Assembly: GCA_017504265.1 (NCBI GenBank)
Contig: JAFVRN010000015.1
Coordinates: 1 to 64,000 of the forward strand
DNA: 64,000 bases
Source of the DNA: Alistipes sp.
Lineage (GTDB): Bacteria > Bacteroidota > Bacteroidia > Bacteroidales > Rikenellaceae
Direction of reading: 5' to 3'
The translations under genes were made by a program, and so were the position numbers. Of the stretch, positions 36,091-45,855 are shown in pieces (the stretch's first letter is position 1; each line of letters starts with the position of its first letter). Under the pieces are notes generated by a model. It saw only the letters and a list, made by a program, of their open reading frames with translations, had not been told where the DNA came from and did no database searches.

Positions 36091-38280
36091 CTACAAATCG
36101 TAGTATAGTCTCTTGTCGCTACCCATTATGAAACGCAGCTCGCCACCAGAGATAATCTCCTCGTGGGTGATATATCCGCGGCGCAGCTCCTTGCCATTAA
36201 GCTCGACACGCTGCACGTAGCGTGCTTCGGGCGTATAACCGTCACGAACGACGGTAAACACACCACCCTCGACATCTATCTCGGCACGGTCCACCATAGG
36301 CACACCAAGCACATAGCGGCCGACAGCAGGCTCTACGGGGTAGAAACCGAGCGTTGTCATAATATACCACGCCGACATCTGACCCACATCCTCGTTACCC
36401 GAAAGGCCGTCTGGGGCGGTAGAATACATCGTAGCCATAACCTCGTAGAGGCGGTCGGCAGCCTTCCACGGCTCGCCCAACATCGTATAGAAATAGATGA
36501 TATGGTGGCTTGGCTCATTGCCGTGAACATACTGTCCGATAAGGCCTGAGATGTCGGGGGTAACATCTTCGCCCTCCATCTTAGTATCGGCAGTAAACAG
36601 AGCATCAAGACGCTCCAGCGTAGCCTCACGACCACCAAAGCACTCTACCAACAGATCCAAATCCTGTGGCACAAGCCACGTATACTGCCAAGCATTACCC
36701 TCGCAATACTCATTTGCGATACGTGAGGCGTTATAGGGATTAAAGTCCTCGCGCCACTCGCCCTTGGATGACTTGCCACGCACAAAGCCGCTTTCGTAAT
36801 CGAAGTAGTTGAGCCACGAGTGGCTGCGCTGCTCCAGATACTCCTCTTCGGCCTTACCCAGCATACGGGCAACCTCAACAGCAGCTGCATCGGCAATGGC
36901 AAACTCCATATCGTGGGCGATAGACTCTGCCTGCAAATCGTTTGGCATATAGCCATAGACCTTGCGGTAGCGGCCGCCACGAATATCGTGCATACACGAA
37001 CCGTAGATAGCCTCCCAGGCACGCTCGGCATCGACACCTTTAAGTCCCTTAGCCACAGCATCCGACACGGCAATGATACCCGGAGAGCCTACCATACAGC
37101 CATTATCCCAGCCCCAAAGGTGCCAAATAGGCAGGAAGCTCTGCTCGTCGTAGATATTGAGCATCGTATTAATCACGTCGTCCATACGCTCGGGATGTGT
37201 GATAGTCATCAGCGGAAGCTTCGCTCGATAGGTATCCCACAACGAGAAGGTTGTATAGGTGTCGTGACCAGGATTTGGGTGAATCTCATTATCGGCACCA
37301 CGGTACGTACCATCGACATCAGAGAAGAGCGATGGTGCAACATACATATGATACATACCCGTATAGAATATCTCCTCCTGCTCGGCCGTAGCACCGTAGA
37401 TGCGTATCTTGGAAATCTCATCGTTCCACTTATCGTAGGCAGCCTTACGTGCCGCATCGAACTCGGCACCTGCAACCTCCGCATTGAAGTTGAGCTCGGC
37501 ACCCTGCTCGCTTACCGACGAGAGAGCCACCTTGACACCAATCTGCTCGCCCTCCTCGGTACGGAAGTTGATGCGATAGTAGCAGTTATCCTCACCGATA
37601 GGCTCGAACGACTCGAAGGGCTTCGAGAACTCCATCACGAAGTATACCTTCTGATTGTTCGCCCAACCGTAGGTGTGACGACGGCCTACAACACGGCAGT
37701 CGCTGACAGCCTCGGCATACAAATCCTCGGGACGATCCCAGCAACCACCATGCAACAAGTCGAGGATAATAGCAGCCTCGTCGCTGGCAGGGAAGGTATA
37801 GCGATGCAGACCGCCACGCTCCGTAGCCGTCATCTCGGCAACGATATTGTAGCGTGTCAAAGGCACAGAATAGTAGCCCGGCTCGACAACCTCACGTGTG
37901 CGGTCAGCCTCAGACCAAAAGCCCGTAGAGTAGTCGCCAAGACGACCACGACCATAGGTCACCTCGCCCACGACAGGCATCAACGTTACATCGAACAGAT
38001 CGCCACAACCTGTACCCGAAAGGTGGGTATGCGAGAAGCCGATAACGCTATTTTCCGAGTCGTGGTAACCCGAACACCAGTCCCAATCCTGAGTGATACT
38101 TGTAGGGCCGACCTGCGTCATACCAAAAGGAACATTAGCACCCACAAAGACGTGGCCGTGGCCACCCGAACCAATCTTGGGATTAACCTTCTCGGCATAA
38201 TCCGTCTGCTGCGAGTTAAAGCTGCACGATGCAGCAGCAACAAGCACAACAGCCATTACGATAAATTTGATGATTCTCAT
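36091..38280 (-). CDS. GH92 lipoprotein, probable exo-alpha-mannosidase
   Basis: A 729-residue GH92 protein with a lipoprotein signal (lipobox VAAASC, Cys19 region). GH92 signatures: KVNPKIGSGGHGH, SGYHDSEN, FSHTHLSGTGC, the acid-bearing GNEPSHHIIYFY and the base-bearing DGLSGNEDVGQMSAW. Calcium-dependent inverting GH92 enzymes remove alpha-mannose from N-glycans or mannans. It is the last gene of an rlmN-GH97-GH92-GH92 run. No SusC/SusD pair or regulator is in the window, so this is not a classic polysaccharide utilisation locus. Confidence 0.92.
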   Translation of the reverse strand: MRIIKFIVMAVVLVAAASCSFNSQQTDYAEKVNPKIGSGGHGHVFVGANVPFGMTQVGPTSITQDWDWCSGYHDSENSVIGFSHTHLSGTGCGDLFDVTLMPVVGEVTYGRGRLGDYSTGFWSEADRTREVVEPGYYSVPLTRYNIVAEMTATERGGLHRYTFPASDEAAIILDLLHGGCWDRPEDLYAEAVSDCRVVGRRHTYGWANNQKVYFVMEFSKPFESFEPIGEDNCYYRINFRTEEGEQIGVKVALSSVSEQGAELNFNAEVAGAEFDAARKAAYDKWNDEISKIRIYGATAEQEEIFYTGMYHMYVAPSLFSDVDGTYRGADNEIHPNPGHDTYTTFSLWDTYRAKLPLMTITHPERMDDVINTMLNIYDEQSFLPIWHLWGWDNGCMVGSPGIIAVSDAVAKGLKGVDAERAWEAIYGSCMHDIRGGRYRKVYGYMPNDLQAESIAHDMEFAIADAAAVEVARMLGKAEEEYLEQRSHSWLNYFDYESGFVRGKSSKGEWREDFNPYNASRIANEYCEGNAWQYTWLVPQDLDLLVECFGGREATLERLDALFTADTKMEGEDVTPDISGLIGQYVHGNEPSHHIIYFYTMLGEPWKAADRLYEVMATMYSTAPDGLSGNEDVGQMSAWYIMTTLGFYPVEPAVGRYVLGVPMVDRAEIDVEGGVFTVVRDGYTPEARYVQRVELNGKELRRGYITHEEIISGGELRFIMGSDKRLYYDL

Positions 38281-38336
38281 AGTATTAGTAGTTTAGTCAA
38301 TATTTCTCTTTTATGCAACGCTCATACGCAGTCCGA

Positions 38337-40586
38337 TTAATGCAGCCTGAGGCTTAGCTCCTTAGCCCTTATCAACTCATCGTGCGATATGCGGAATCTA
38401 TCTATGCGCTTACCGCCGAGTCTGATGCCGTTAGCACGTATATACTCTCCCTCACCCTCCCTCTTTATCACTATCGTACCGTGGTCGGTATCTATCTCCA
38501 CACGCTCGAAGCGAGGCGTGGTGATGGTATAGTATGGCTCGCCAGGGCAGTCGGGGTATATACCCATCATCGAGAATACCGCCCATGCCGACATCGTTCC
38601 CGTATCGTCATTGCCCGGAAGTCCGTCGGCGGCTGTCGTATAATTCTCGTCAAGGAGTCTGGTTACGTGCTCCTGCGTGAGATACTCATAACCCTTGACA
38701 CGACTGAACAGGTAGGGGTATGCTATATCAGGCTCATTGGTAGGGTCGTAATATCCGTTACTGAATATATCCGACAGCTTGGCAACAAAGCTTTTTGCAC
38801 CACCCATCATCTGTATCAAACCCTCTATGTCGTGCGGCACAAAGAAGGTATAGTTCCAGGAGCTACCCTCATGGAAGCCTACCGTATTGGAGAAGTTTGC
38901 GCCGGCCGCAGGGTCGAATGGCTCGATAAAATTACCATCCTTGTCAATAGGTCGCATAGCACCCACCTCCTTGCAGTAGTAGTTGCGCCAACCCGCAGCA
39001 CGTTGCTCCATAAGTGTGGCAAACTCCTCATCGCCCATCTTATGGGCAAAGGTGGCGAGGGCATTGTCTGCCACGTAGTACTCCAAGGCGTGCGACACGG
39101 AGTTATCTCCCGACATATCGGCCGCAAACCAACCAACGGGGATATATCCTCGCTCGATATATGGGTCTATATCGGGACGTATGGGATTAGACTCGCCACT
39201 TGTGGTAGCCGAGCGTTTCATAGCCCTATATGCCGCCTCGACGTCGAAGTCACGAATACCCTTCAAATAGCTATCCACGATAACCGGAATTGCAGGGTCG
39301 CCCTCCATGGTAAAGGCCTCGCGACCATATAGCTCCCAGCGAGGCAACCAGCCCCACTCCTTAGACATCTCAACCATAGAGCGAACCATATCGCTCTGAC
39401 ACTCCGGATAGGCAAGCGTAAGCAGCTGATGCAGATTGCGATAGGTATCCCACAGCGAGAATACCGTATATCGCTCATAGCCCTCGGCCACGCCGCATCC
39501 GTCACCCTCCATAAGCGGGTACTCGCCATTGACATCGCTTATGATATTGGGGTGGAGCAGTGCGTGATACAGAGCCGTGTAGAATATCGTGCGGTCATCC
39601 TCCGAACCGCCCTCGACGCGTATGCGCGACAAGGCCTCATTCCAACGGTTGTGCGCCTCTTCACGTATCGCATCGAAACTCTTATTGCCAACCTCGACAT
39701 CGAGATTACGGCGCGCATTCTCTATCGACACATACGATATACCCACCTTAACCTCAACCTCCGTACCTGCGGCAACCTCGCCCAAAGTAAAGTAGCAACC
39801 TATGTCATCGCCCATAATCTCGCGCCCGTAACGCTCATAGAGTTTATACTCGCCACTATCTCCCGACCACTGTGCCTCGATACCCGTCATCTCGGGTTGC
39901 AGTTTCCAGTATCCCACCTTCGCTGCCGGCTGCGATACACGTACCACAAAGTAGAGCGGAAAGACTATTTGGTTGTTATAGCAGAAGGTGCCGAGCAGAC
40001 GTACGCCCTCCACCTCCGTATCGCTTACACGACGCAGCATAGCTCCCGACTCGTTCGACAGCGACGTTCCCAGATTGACAAGGATGTTGGCCTCGCCACC
40101 TTCGATGAAGGTATATCGCTCGATCGAGGCTCGCTCGGTTGCCGTAGCCTCGGCACGTATGGCATACTTGTCGTATGTGGCCGTGTAGTATCCCGCCTCG
40201 GCATGCTCCTCACTGTATGTTGAGCCGTGATCACGGCAATCGGGGGCGACAGCTCCCGTCGTAGCCATAGTAATTACAGCACCCAACTCGGGGCAACCCA
40301 CACCGCTGAGTGCGCCGTGAGCAAAGCCTACCATATAACTGTTACGCACATCGTAAGGGGCACTCCACCAGCGGCTATCCTTATCAAAGCGGTTCAGCTC
40401 CGAGCCGGTGACGTTGAAGGGCACAGCTGCCATCATACCGTGAGGCACGACAGCACCAGGGTGCGTTACCGAGTAGTCGGCAGTGCCGATAAACGGGTCT
40501 ACCCAACGAGTGTAGTCCACCTGCTGTGCTGATATATCGGCACACAACACAAAGAGCAATAGCAGTATAGCAGTAATCTTTCTCAT
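38337..40586 (-). CDS. Second GH92 protein, divergent at the active-site motifs
   Basis: A 749-residue GH92 protein with a type I signal peptide (ending ADISAQ). It keeps the fold signs (RWVDPFIGTADYSVTHPGA, FAHGALSGVGCPELG) but at the acid motif has TNEPDIAYPYLF in place of GNEPSHHIIYFY, and GNDDTGTMSAW in place of GNEDVGQMSAW. The catalytic Glu and Asp positions are kept while neighbours of the sugar change, so a different linkage or leaving group from its paralogue is likely (inference). It lies 3 bp after GH97 and 56 bp before the other GH92. Confidence 0.9.
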   Translation of the reverse strand: MRKITAILLLLFVLCADISAQQVDYTRWVDPFIGTADYSVTHPGAVVPHGMMAAVPFNVTGSELNRFDKDSRWWSAPYDVRNSYMVGFAHGALSGVGCPELGAVITMATTGAVAPDCRDHGSTYSEEHAEAGYYTATYDKYAIRAEATATERASIERYTFIEGGEANILVNLGTSLSNESGAMLRRVSDTEVEGVRLLGTFCYNNQIVFPLYFVVRVSQPAAKVGYWKLQPEMTGIEAQWSGDSGEYKLYERYGREIMGDDIGCYFTLGEVAAGTEVEVKVGISYVSIENARRNLDVEVGNKSFDAIREEAHNRWNEALSRIRVEGGSEDDRTIFYTALYHALLHPNIISDVNGEYPLMEGDGCGVAEGYERYTVFSLWDTYRNLHQLLTLAYPECQSDMVRSMVEMSKEWGWLPRWELYGREAFTMEGDPAIPVIVDSYLKGIRDFDVEAAYRAMKRSATTSGESNPIRPDIDPYIERGYIPVGWFAADMSGDNSVSHALEYYVADNALATFAHKMGDEEFATLMEQRAAGWRNYYCKEVGAMRPIDKDGNFIEPFDPAAGANFSNTVGFHEGSSWNYTFFVPHDIEGLIQMMGGAKSFVAKLSDIFSNGYYDPTNEPDIAYPYLFSRVKGYEYLTQEHVTRLLDENYTTAADGLPGNDDTGTMSAWAVFSMMGIYPDCPGEPYYTITTPRFERVEIDTDHGTIVIKREGEGEYIRANGIRLGGKRIDRFRISHDELIRAKELSLRLH

Positions 40587-40589
40587 TGT

Positions 40590-42539
40590 CTAATTAAGTT
40601 TTATCATAAAGCCACCACCGGCCGCCATGCGTACGGTAACCTCGGCAGGAGCGGCATCGCGAGCTATTCGTCTATATTCATAGGGGTGTGCGGCACTGCC
40701 CGCTGCCTCCACATCGCTATATATCTCGATATCGCCACCTCGCATTATCTCGTCCAACGCTATGGTTACCTCGCGCGGCTCTACACCATTGAGGCCTGCA
40801 ACATATGTCGCATCATCTGACTGCGCCACCGCCACGACATATTCTCCTATCGCTCCATCGGTATAGACCTTATCGTTCCACACCGTGGGAATAGCGGCAA
40901 GAAGATGTGTGAACTCCTCCTCTGCCTCGTATGCCGTAGGCGAGTCACATAGCATCGCCAACGGCTGGTCGTATACGACATACATCGCCAACTGATGGCA
41001 GCGTGTGCCCTGGCTCATGGGACGTGAGTAGTCGGCCACGTACTCCTCGACAGAGGCATTGCGCATAGCACCCGGCGTGTAGTCCATAGGACCTGCCGCA
41101 CCACGGATAAACGGTATGGTGACATCATAGGTTATTTGGTCATGCTCCCTGCCCAGCCACTTCATCGTTTCAAGGCCGTGAACACCCTCGAAATTGATGG
41201 CATTGGGATAGCTCCTACTCAATCCTGTAGGCTTGTATATACCGTGGTAATCGACCAAGAGCTTATATCTTGCTGCCGTCTCGGCAAGTTCGTATACGAA
41301 ACGTACCATAGCCTGATCGTCCCTATCCATGAAATCGACCTTGAAGCCTTTAACTCCCATCTCCGAGTAGTGCTTGCACAGCCCCTCGATATCACGATTG
41401 AGCGCCCAGTAGCCCGCCCAGAGAATGATGCCCACGCCACGCTCCTCGCCGTATGCCACCAACTCAGGGATATCTATCTCAGGCACAACCTGCATTAGGT
41501 CTGCCTCACCCTTAACCGACCAACCCTCGTCAAGGATTACATACTCGATGCCGTAGCGTGAGGCAAAGTCGATATAGTACTTATATGTCCGGTTGTTGAT
41601 ACCGGGCTTGAAATCAACCCCTTCCAGTCCCCAGTCGTTCCACCACTCCCAGGCGACCTTTCCGGGTTTAATCCACGATGTATCGCCTATACGGCACTCG
41701 TCGGCCAACTGATAGACGATGTCGCTATTGGCTATATCCTCATCCTGCTCGCCTATGGCAACTATGCGCCACGGGAATGTACGGCAGCCACTGCACTCGG
41801 CAATATATGGTTTGCGACTCTTGACAACACCCTGCAACATATTGTATCCTCCCTGCTCCACAACATCGGGCACAGGGGCGAACTCCGTGTCGAGGACTCC
41901 ATCTCCATCCCTGTTCGAGATAAACATTCCGGGATAATCTTCGAGGTTGGCCTCCGAGAGCCACAATTTCAGACCGCGACGCTCGATAAATAGCGGCGTA
42001 AAAATAAGCCTGCGCCAATCTATACTCTTCAAGGGTGTATAGGCATATATATTCTCGAACGATGTCTCATACTGCGTGGCATAGTCCGATGTGGCATCGG
42101 GGCGGAAATTGACGTATGGTATCCACGCCATATCCTCGCCATCGAACGAGAACTCGGAGAGTTCGTCTATAACCTTATAGCTGCCCTCGGTATTCGAGAT
42201 AAAACGGTAGGCGACACCATCATTCAATGCCCGTATCTCCACACCATAGGCCCCGAAATCGGCTATGGCCGCACCATACTCCTCAGCAGAGTGACACTGC
42301 ACCTCAACCTCGCCGACACTCTCTCCCCACACTCCTCTGTCGGTAGTCATGGCAAGGCGCGAGGGTGCGACAACCACCCTGTCGTCGTAGCGTGCCGACC
42401 AAGATATATAACCCTCACTCCAATCGAGCAATATCGTATTTAGTCCATCAGGCGATGTGACCTCGGCACACTCTTTCGGGCCGGCAGCACAGCCTACGGC
42501 AAACAGAAGAAGTGTGAATATCGGTATCAATCGTCTCAT
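40590..42539 (-). CDS. GH97 lipoprotein glycosidase
   Basis: About 649 residues from the chosen start (MRRLIPIFTLLLFAVGC, Cys17 lipidated); in-frame ATGs at 42545 and 42551 are also possible. GH97 signs: VAWEWWNDWGLEGVDF, the (beta/alpha)8 stretch YVILDEGWSVKG, KGFKVDFMDRDDQ and NFEGVHGLETM. An Asp in VDFMDRDDQ fits the retaining, alpha-galactosidase-like branch rather than the inverting SusB-like alpha-glucosidase branch, which is a family-level inference. It follows rlmN by 16 bp. Confidence 0.9.
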   Translation of the reverse strand: MRRLIPIFTLLLFAVGCAAGPKECAEVTSPDGLNTILLDWSEGYISWSARYDDRVVVAPSRLAMTTDRGVWGESVGEVEVQCHSAEEYGAAIADFGAYGVEIRALNDGVAYRFISNTEGSYKVIDELSEFSFDGEDMAWIPYVNFRPDATSDYATQYETSFENIYAYTPLKSIDWRRLIFTPLFIERRGLKLWLSEANLEDYPGMFISNRDGDGVLDTEFAPVPDVVEQGGYNMLQGVVKSRKPYIAECSGCRTFPWRIVAIGEQDEDIANSDIVYQLADECRIGDTSWIKPGKVAWEWWNDWGLEGVDFKPGINNRTYKYYIDFASRYGIEYVILDEGWSVKGEADLMQVVPEIDIPELVAYGEERGVGIILWAGYWALNRDIEGLCKHYSEMGVKGFKVDFMDRDDQAMVRFVYELAETAARYKLLVDYHGIYKPTGLSRSYPNAINFEGVHGLETMKWLGREHDQITYDVTIPFIRGAAGPMDYTPGAMRNASVEEYVADYSRPMSQGTRCHQLAMYVVYDQPLAMLCDSPTAYEAEEEFTHLLAAIPTVWNDKVYTDGAIGEYVVAVAQSDDATYVAGLNGVEPREVTIALDEIMRGGDIEIYSDVEAAGSAAHPYEYRRIARDAAPAEVTVRMAAGGGFMIKLN

Positions 42540-42555
42540 TAACATAACCATAGGA

Positions 42556-43596
42556 TTACTTTTTGTTTGTTGATGTGGAGAGCAGTCCACACGCTGCCTC
42601 TATATCCTCGCCTCGCGAGGCACGTAGCGTTGTCTGTATACCGCGCTTGGTGAGCGTATCGCGAAACTCCATGATACGCTCCAGCGGCGGCGAGTAGAAT
42701 GGCGAGTCGGGAATACGGTGAAAGCGGATGAGGTTGATACGACACTTTATACCGTCCAAGAGCCTCGACAGCTCTTTTATATGGCGTGGCGAGCAGTTCA
42801 TATCCTCCAAAACGATATACTCGAACGATACTCGTCGCTGATGCGTGAAGTCGTAGCGACGCAGGATGTCGCACACCTCACGTATGGGATAGGCATTCTC
42901 AATGGGCATAATCTCACGACGCTCCTCCGAGAAGGGATTATGCAGCGATACGGCCAGATGCACCTTCGACTCATCCAAAAGCCGTGGCAATGTCTTGGCA
43001 ACACCCGACGTAGATACCGTGATGCGCGTAGGCGACCACGCCATACCCCACGATGAGGTGAGAATGTCGAGCGTACGCATCAGATTGTCGATATTGTCAA
43101 GCGGCTCACCCATACCCATAAACACAAGGTTGGTGAGCTTATCTCGCTCAGGAATAGATACTATCTGGTTGATAATCTCGCAAGAGGTAAGGTTGTGTCT
43201 AAGGCCCATACGTCCCGTAGCGCAGAATTTGCACCCCATGCGACATCCCGCCTGCGACGACACACACAGCGTCATACGTTCGCCATCGGGGATAAGAGCC
43301 GACTCGATATATTCGCCCTCGGAGGTGCGGAAGAGATACTTCTTTGTGCCATCGGCCGATACCGACACCTTTAAAGGTGTCGATAACCCCAGCTCGCAAC
43401 ACTCGGCAAGCCTCTCTCGAGATAGCTTCGAGAGGTCGGTCATATCATTTATGTCGGTGACGAAACGCTGATAGAGCCACCTTACAATCTGCTTGGGCGC
43501 AAAGCGTGGCAAGCCGAGCTCGGCACACAATGTGGCCAGCTCATCCAAAGATGCTCCATACAACCTGAATTTTCTCTCTTGTGTCATACGCTTCAT
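42556..43596 (-). CDS. rlmN: 23S rRNA (adenine-2503-C2)-methyltransferase
   Basis: A 346-residue radical-SAM methyltransferase from the chosen start; M at 43587 is also possible, and the frame opens upstream at 43614, inside the promoter. The cluster motif is CRMGCKFC; GMGEPLDN and the C-terminal RASRGEDIEAACGLL cysteine (the one that forms the methyl adduct) are present. It modifies A2503 of 23S rRNA and some tRNAs. It is the first gene of the run that ends with the glycosidases. Confidence 0.95.
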   Translation of the reverse strand: MKRMTQERKFRLYGASLDELATLCAELGLPRFAPKQIVRWLYQRFVTDINDMTDLSKLSRERLAECCELGLSTPLKVSVSADGTKKYLFRTSEGEYIESALIPDGERMTLCVSSQAGCRMGCKFCATGRMGLRHNLTSCEIINQIVSIPERDKLTNLVFMGMGEPLDNIDNLMRTLDILTSSWGMAWSPTRITVSTSGVAKTLPRLLDESKVHLAVSLHNPFSEERREIMPIENAYPIREVCDILRRYDFTHQRRVSFEYIVLEDMNCSPRHIKELSRLLDGIKCRINLIRFHRIPDSPFYSPPLERIMEFRDTLTKRGIQTTLRASRGEDIEAACGLLSTSTNKK

Positions 43597-43611
43597 ATGG
43601 GTTACCGACCA

Positions 43612-43619
43612 CAAAAATA
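43612..43619 (-). promoter_or_regulatory. -7 box of rlmN
   Basis: TATTTTTG on the minus strand. The -33 element is unclear. It argues for a translation start at 43596 or 43587 rather than at 43614. Confidence 0.4.
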
Positions 43620-43672
43620 ATAAAAATTAAATATTTTTCGGCGTGAAGTTACATTTTTTGAAATTTTATATA

Positions 43673-43680
43673 TATCTTTG
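43673..43680 (+). promoter_or_regulatory. -7 box of the TonB-like gene
   Basis: TATCTTTG. The nearest TTTG (43657-43660) is only 12 bp upstream, too close for the normal form, so the -33 element is weak or absent. The leader is about 105 bases. Confidence 0.5.
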
Positions 43681-43794
43681 CGTAGTTTAGCTCGTGTATA
43701 TGCGGGTGGCCAACGTGAAAAATCGAGGCATTCAGCCCATCTCGGGCGGAATAATTTTGGACTAAGATATTAAAAACTAAAAAATTAAATATAA

Positions 43795-44496
43795 ATGGAG
43801 ATTAAAAAATCACCAAAAGCTGACCTTGAGAAACAAAAGGTGCTTTTCTTGTTGATTGGTCTTGTGATTGCATTGGGCATCACTGGCCTTGCTTTTTCTA
43901 TCAATTCTAAGCCCGAAGCCGGAGAGTATAAGCCACCTAAGCGTGAAACTACCGAGATGGAGCAGATAGACCAGACTCGTCAGGATCAGCCTGAGACTCC
44001 TCCAGAGCAGCAGAAGGCACAGGCACAGGTGGTAACAGATGTGCTTAACATCGTCTCTAACGACCAGAAGATCGAGACCAACATCGTATTTACCGACGAT
44101 GCCGACGACTTCGATGACTTCGATATCGTAATCGAGGAGAAGGAGGAGGAGATCGAGGAGGAGGAGATCTTCGTAAATGCCGAGGTGATGCCTTCGTTCC
44201 AGGGTGGCGACCTCTCTAAGTTCCGTAACTGGGTGATGGACAACGTTAAGTATCCTCAGATCGCTCTTGAGAATGGTATTCAGGGTAACGTCGTAGTATC
44301 GTTCGTGGTTGAGAAGGATGGTAAGATGTCTAAGATTACTATTCTCCAGTCACCCGATAAGACGCTTACCGAGGCTGCTCTTGCAGTATTGGATAAGGCT
44401 AATAAGCTTAAGAATGGTTGGAAGCCGGGTAAGCAGCGTAACAAGCCTGTACGTGTAACTTACACACTGCCTATTTCGTTCCGTATCCAGAACTAA
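43795..44496 (+). CDS. TonB-like energy transducer
   Basis: A 233-residue inner-membrane protein: short basic N-terminus, one span (about 18-37, VLFLLIGLVIALGITGLAFS), a Pro/Glu-rich periplasmic linker with a strongly acidic stretch (about 100-122), and a C-terminal TonB domain (MPSFQGGDLSKFRNWVMDNV, GNVVVSFVVEKDG). It would pass proton-motive energy to outer-membrane receptors. ExbB and ExbD are not adjacent. A terminator follows. Confidence 0.92.
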   Translation: MEIKKSPKADLEKQKVLFLLIGLVIALGITGLAFSINSKPEAGEYKPPKRETTEMEQIDQTRQDQPETPPEQQKAQAQVVTDVLNIVSNDQKIETNIVFTDDADDFDDFDIVIEEKEEEIEEEEIFVNAEVMPSFQGGDLSKFRNWVMDNVKYPQIALENGIQGNVVVSFVVEKDGKMSKITILQSPDKTLTEAALAVLDKANKLKNGWKPGKQRNKPVRVTYTLPISFRIQN

Positions 44497-44518
44497 TAGC
44501 GTAGAACGACAATTTACA

Positions 44519-44553
44519 GGGGTTCCACAACTATGGTGTGGCACCCCTTTTTT
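44519..44553 (+). terminator. Terminator of the TonB-like gene
   Basis: GGGGTTCCACA (44519-44529) pairs with TGTGGCACCCC (44537-44547), one mismatch, followed by six T. Confidence 0.88.
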
Positions 44554-44611
44554 ATCAAACCTCGCCCCGGAGGCGGGAATATCCCATAGGGATAGCATAT
44601 ATATTAAGGTA

Positions 44612-45841
44612 ATGAAAGAGGAAAAGGAAAAGGGAGGACGTAAGCAGGAACCCAAGCCGACCGTCGAAGAGCGCGAGACAAGAGCCGTGCTTGTAGCCGT
44701 GATACGTGACAGCCAAAATCCCGACACGGCACACGAGTATCTCGACGAGTTGGAGTTTCTTGCCGAGACAGCCAATATAACCACCGTGCGTCGCTTCACA
44801 CAGCGTCTGCCACAACCTATGTCGAAGATATATGTAGGGCCGGGTAAGCTCGAAGAGATTGCCGAGTGGTGTAAAGAGCAGGAGATAGATGTCGCCATCT
44901 TCGATGACGAGCTTTCACCGGCACAGACACGCAACATAGAGCAGGCTATGCCCTGCCGCGTAATAGACCGCACACGTCTTATCCTCGATATATTTATGTC
45001 ACGCGCACAGACAGCATACGCCAAGACACAGGTGGAGCTGGCGCACAACGAGTATATGTTGCCGCGACTTACGGGTATGTGGACTCACCTCGAGCGACAG
45101 CGCGGTGGCACAGGTACACGTGGTGGTGCCGGTGAGCGCGAGATTGAGACAGACCGCCGTATAGTGCGCAACCGCATATCGAAGCTCAAAGAGGACCTCA
45201 AAAAGATAGACCGTCAGATGGCCGTGCAACGCTCCAACCGAGGACAAATGGTGCGTGTGGCATTGGTGGGATATACCAACGTGGGTAAGTCTACGCTGAT
45301 GAACCTTATATCGAAGAGCGAGGTCTTTGCCGAGAACAAGCTGTTTGCGACACTCGACACCACGGTACGCAAGGTGGTGTTCGACAATCTGCCATTCCTG
45401 ATGTCCGACACGGTAGGTTTCATACGCAAGCTCCCCACGCAACTTATAGAATCGTTCAAATCGACACTCGACGAGGTGCGCGAAGCCGACCTTTTGTTAC
45501 ACGTCGTAGATATATCGCACCCGGGATTCGAGGATCAGATAGCCGTTGTTAAGCAGACTTTGGCCGATATAGGTGCCGGCGACAAGCCGACATTCTTGCT
45601 ATTCAACAAGATTGATGCCTACACATACACCCCGAAGGAGGAGGACGACCTGACCCCTGCAACCAAGGAGAACCTATCGCTCGACGACCTTAAAAAGAGC
45701 TGGATAGCCAAGGCTAATACCCCTTGCATCTTTATCTCGGCACGTGAGCGCATAGGCATAGACAAGCTACGCAGCGACCTCTACGGCATGGTACGTGAGA
45801 TACACGCAGGACGCTATCCGTTCAACAATTTTCTATACTAA
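44612..45841 (+). CDS. hflX: GTPase HflX
   Basis: A 409-residue ribosome-associated GTPase that splits stalled ribosomes. The N-terminal HflX domain has KIYVGPGKLEEI and the Gly-rich RGGTGTRGGAGE; the G domain has GYTNVGKST, FATLDTT, SDTVGFIRKLP and NKID. The start is charged (MKEEKEKGGRKQEPKP). It probably forms a unit with upp, 14 bp downstream. Confidence 0.96.
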   Translation: MKEEKEKGGRKQEPKPTVEERETRAVLVAVIRDSQNPDTAHEYLDELEFLAETANITTVRRFTQRLPQPMSKIYVGPGKLEEIAEWCKEQEIDVAIFDDELSPAQTRNIEQAMPCRVIDRTRLILDIFMSRAQTAYAKTQVELAHNEYMLPRLTGMWTHLERQRGGTGTRGGAGEREIETDRRIVRNRISKLKEDLKKIDRQMAVQRSNRGQMVRVALVGYTNVGKSTLMNLISKSEVFAENKLFATLDTTVRKVVFDNLPFLMSDTVGFIRKLPTQLIESFKSTLDEVREADLLLHVVDISHPGFEDQIAVVKQTLADIGAGDKPTFLLFNKIDAYTYTPKEEDDLTPATKENLSLDDLKKSWIAKANTPCIFISARERIGIDKLRSDLYGMVREIHAGRYPFNNFLY

Positions 45842-45855
45842 AAACCCATAAGACG

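Noticed and set aside
36091..42590. A classic polysaccharide utilisation locus
   Set aside because: No SusC, SusD, hybrid sensor or ECF sigma/anti-sigma pair lies beside the glycosidases.
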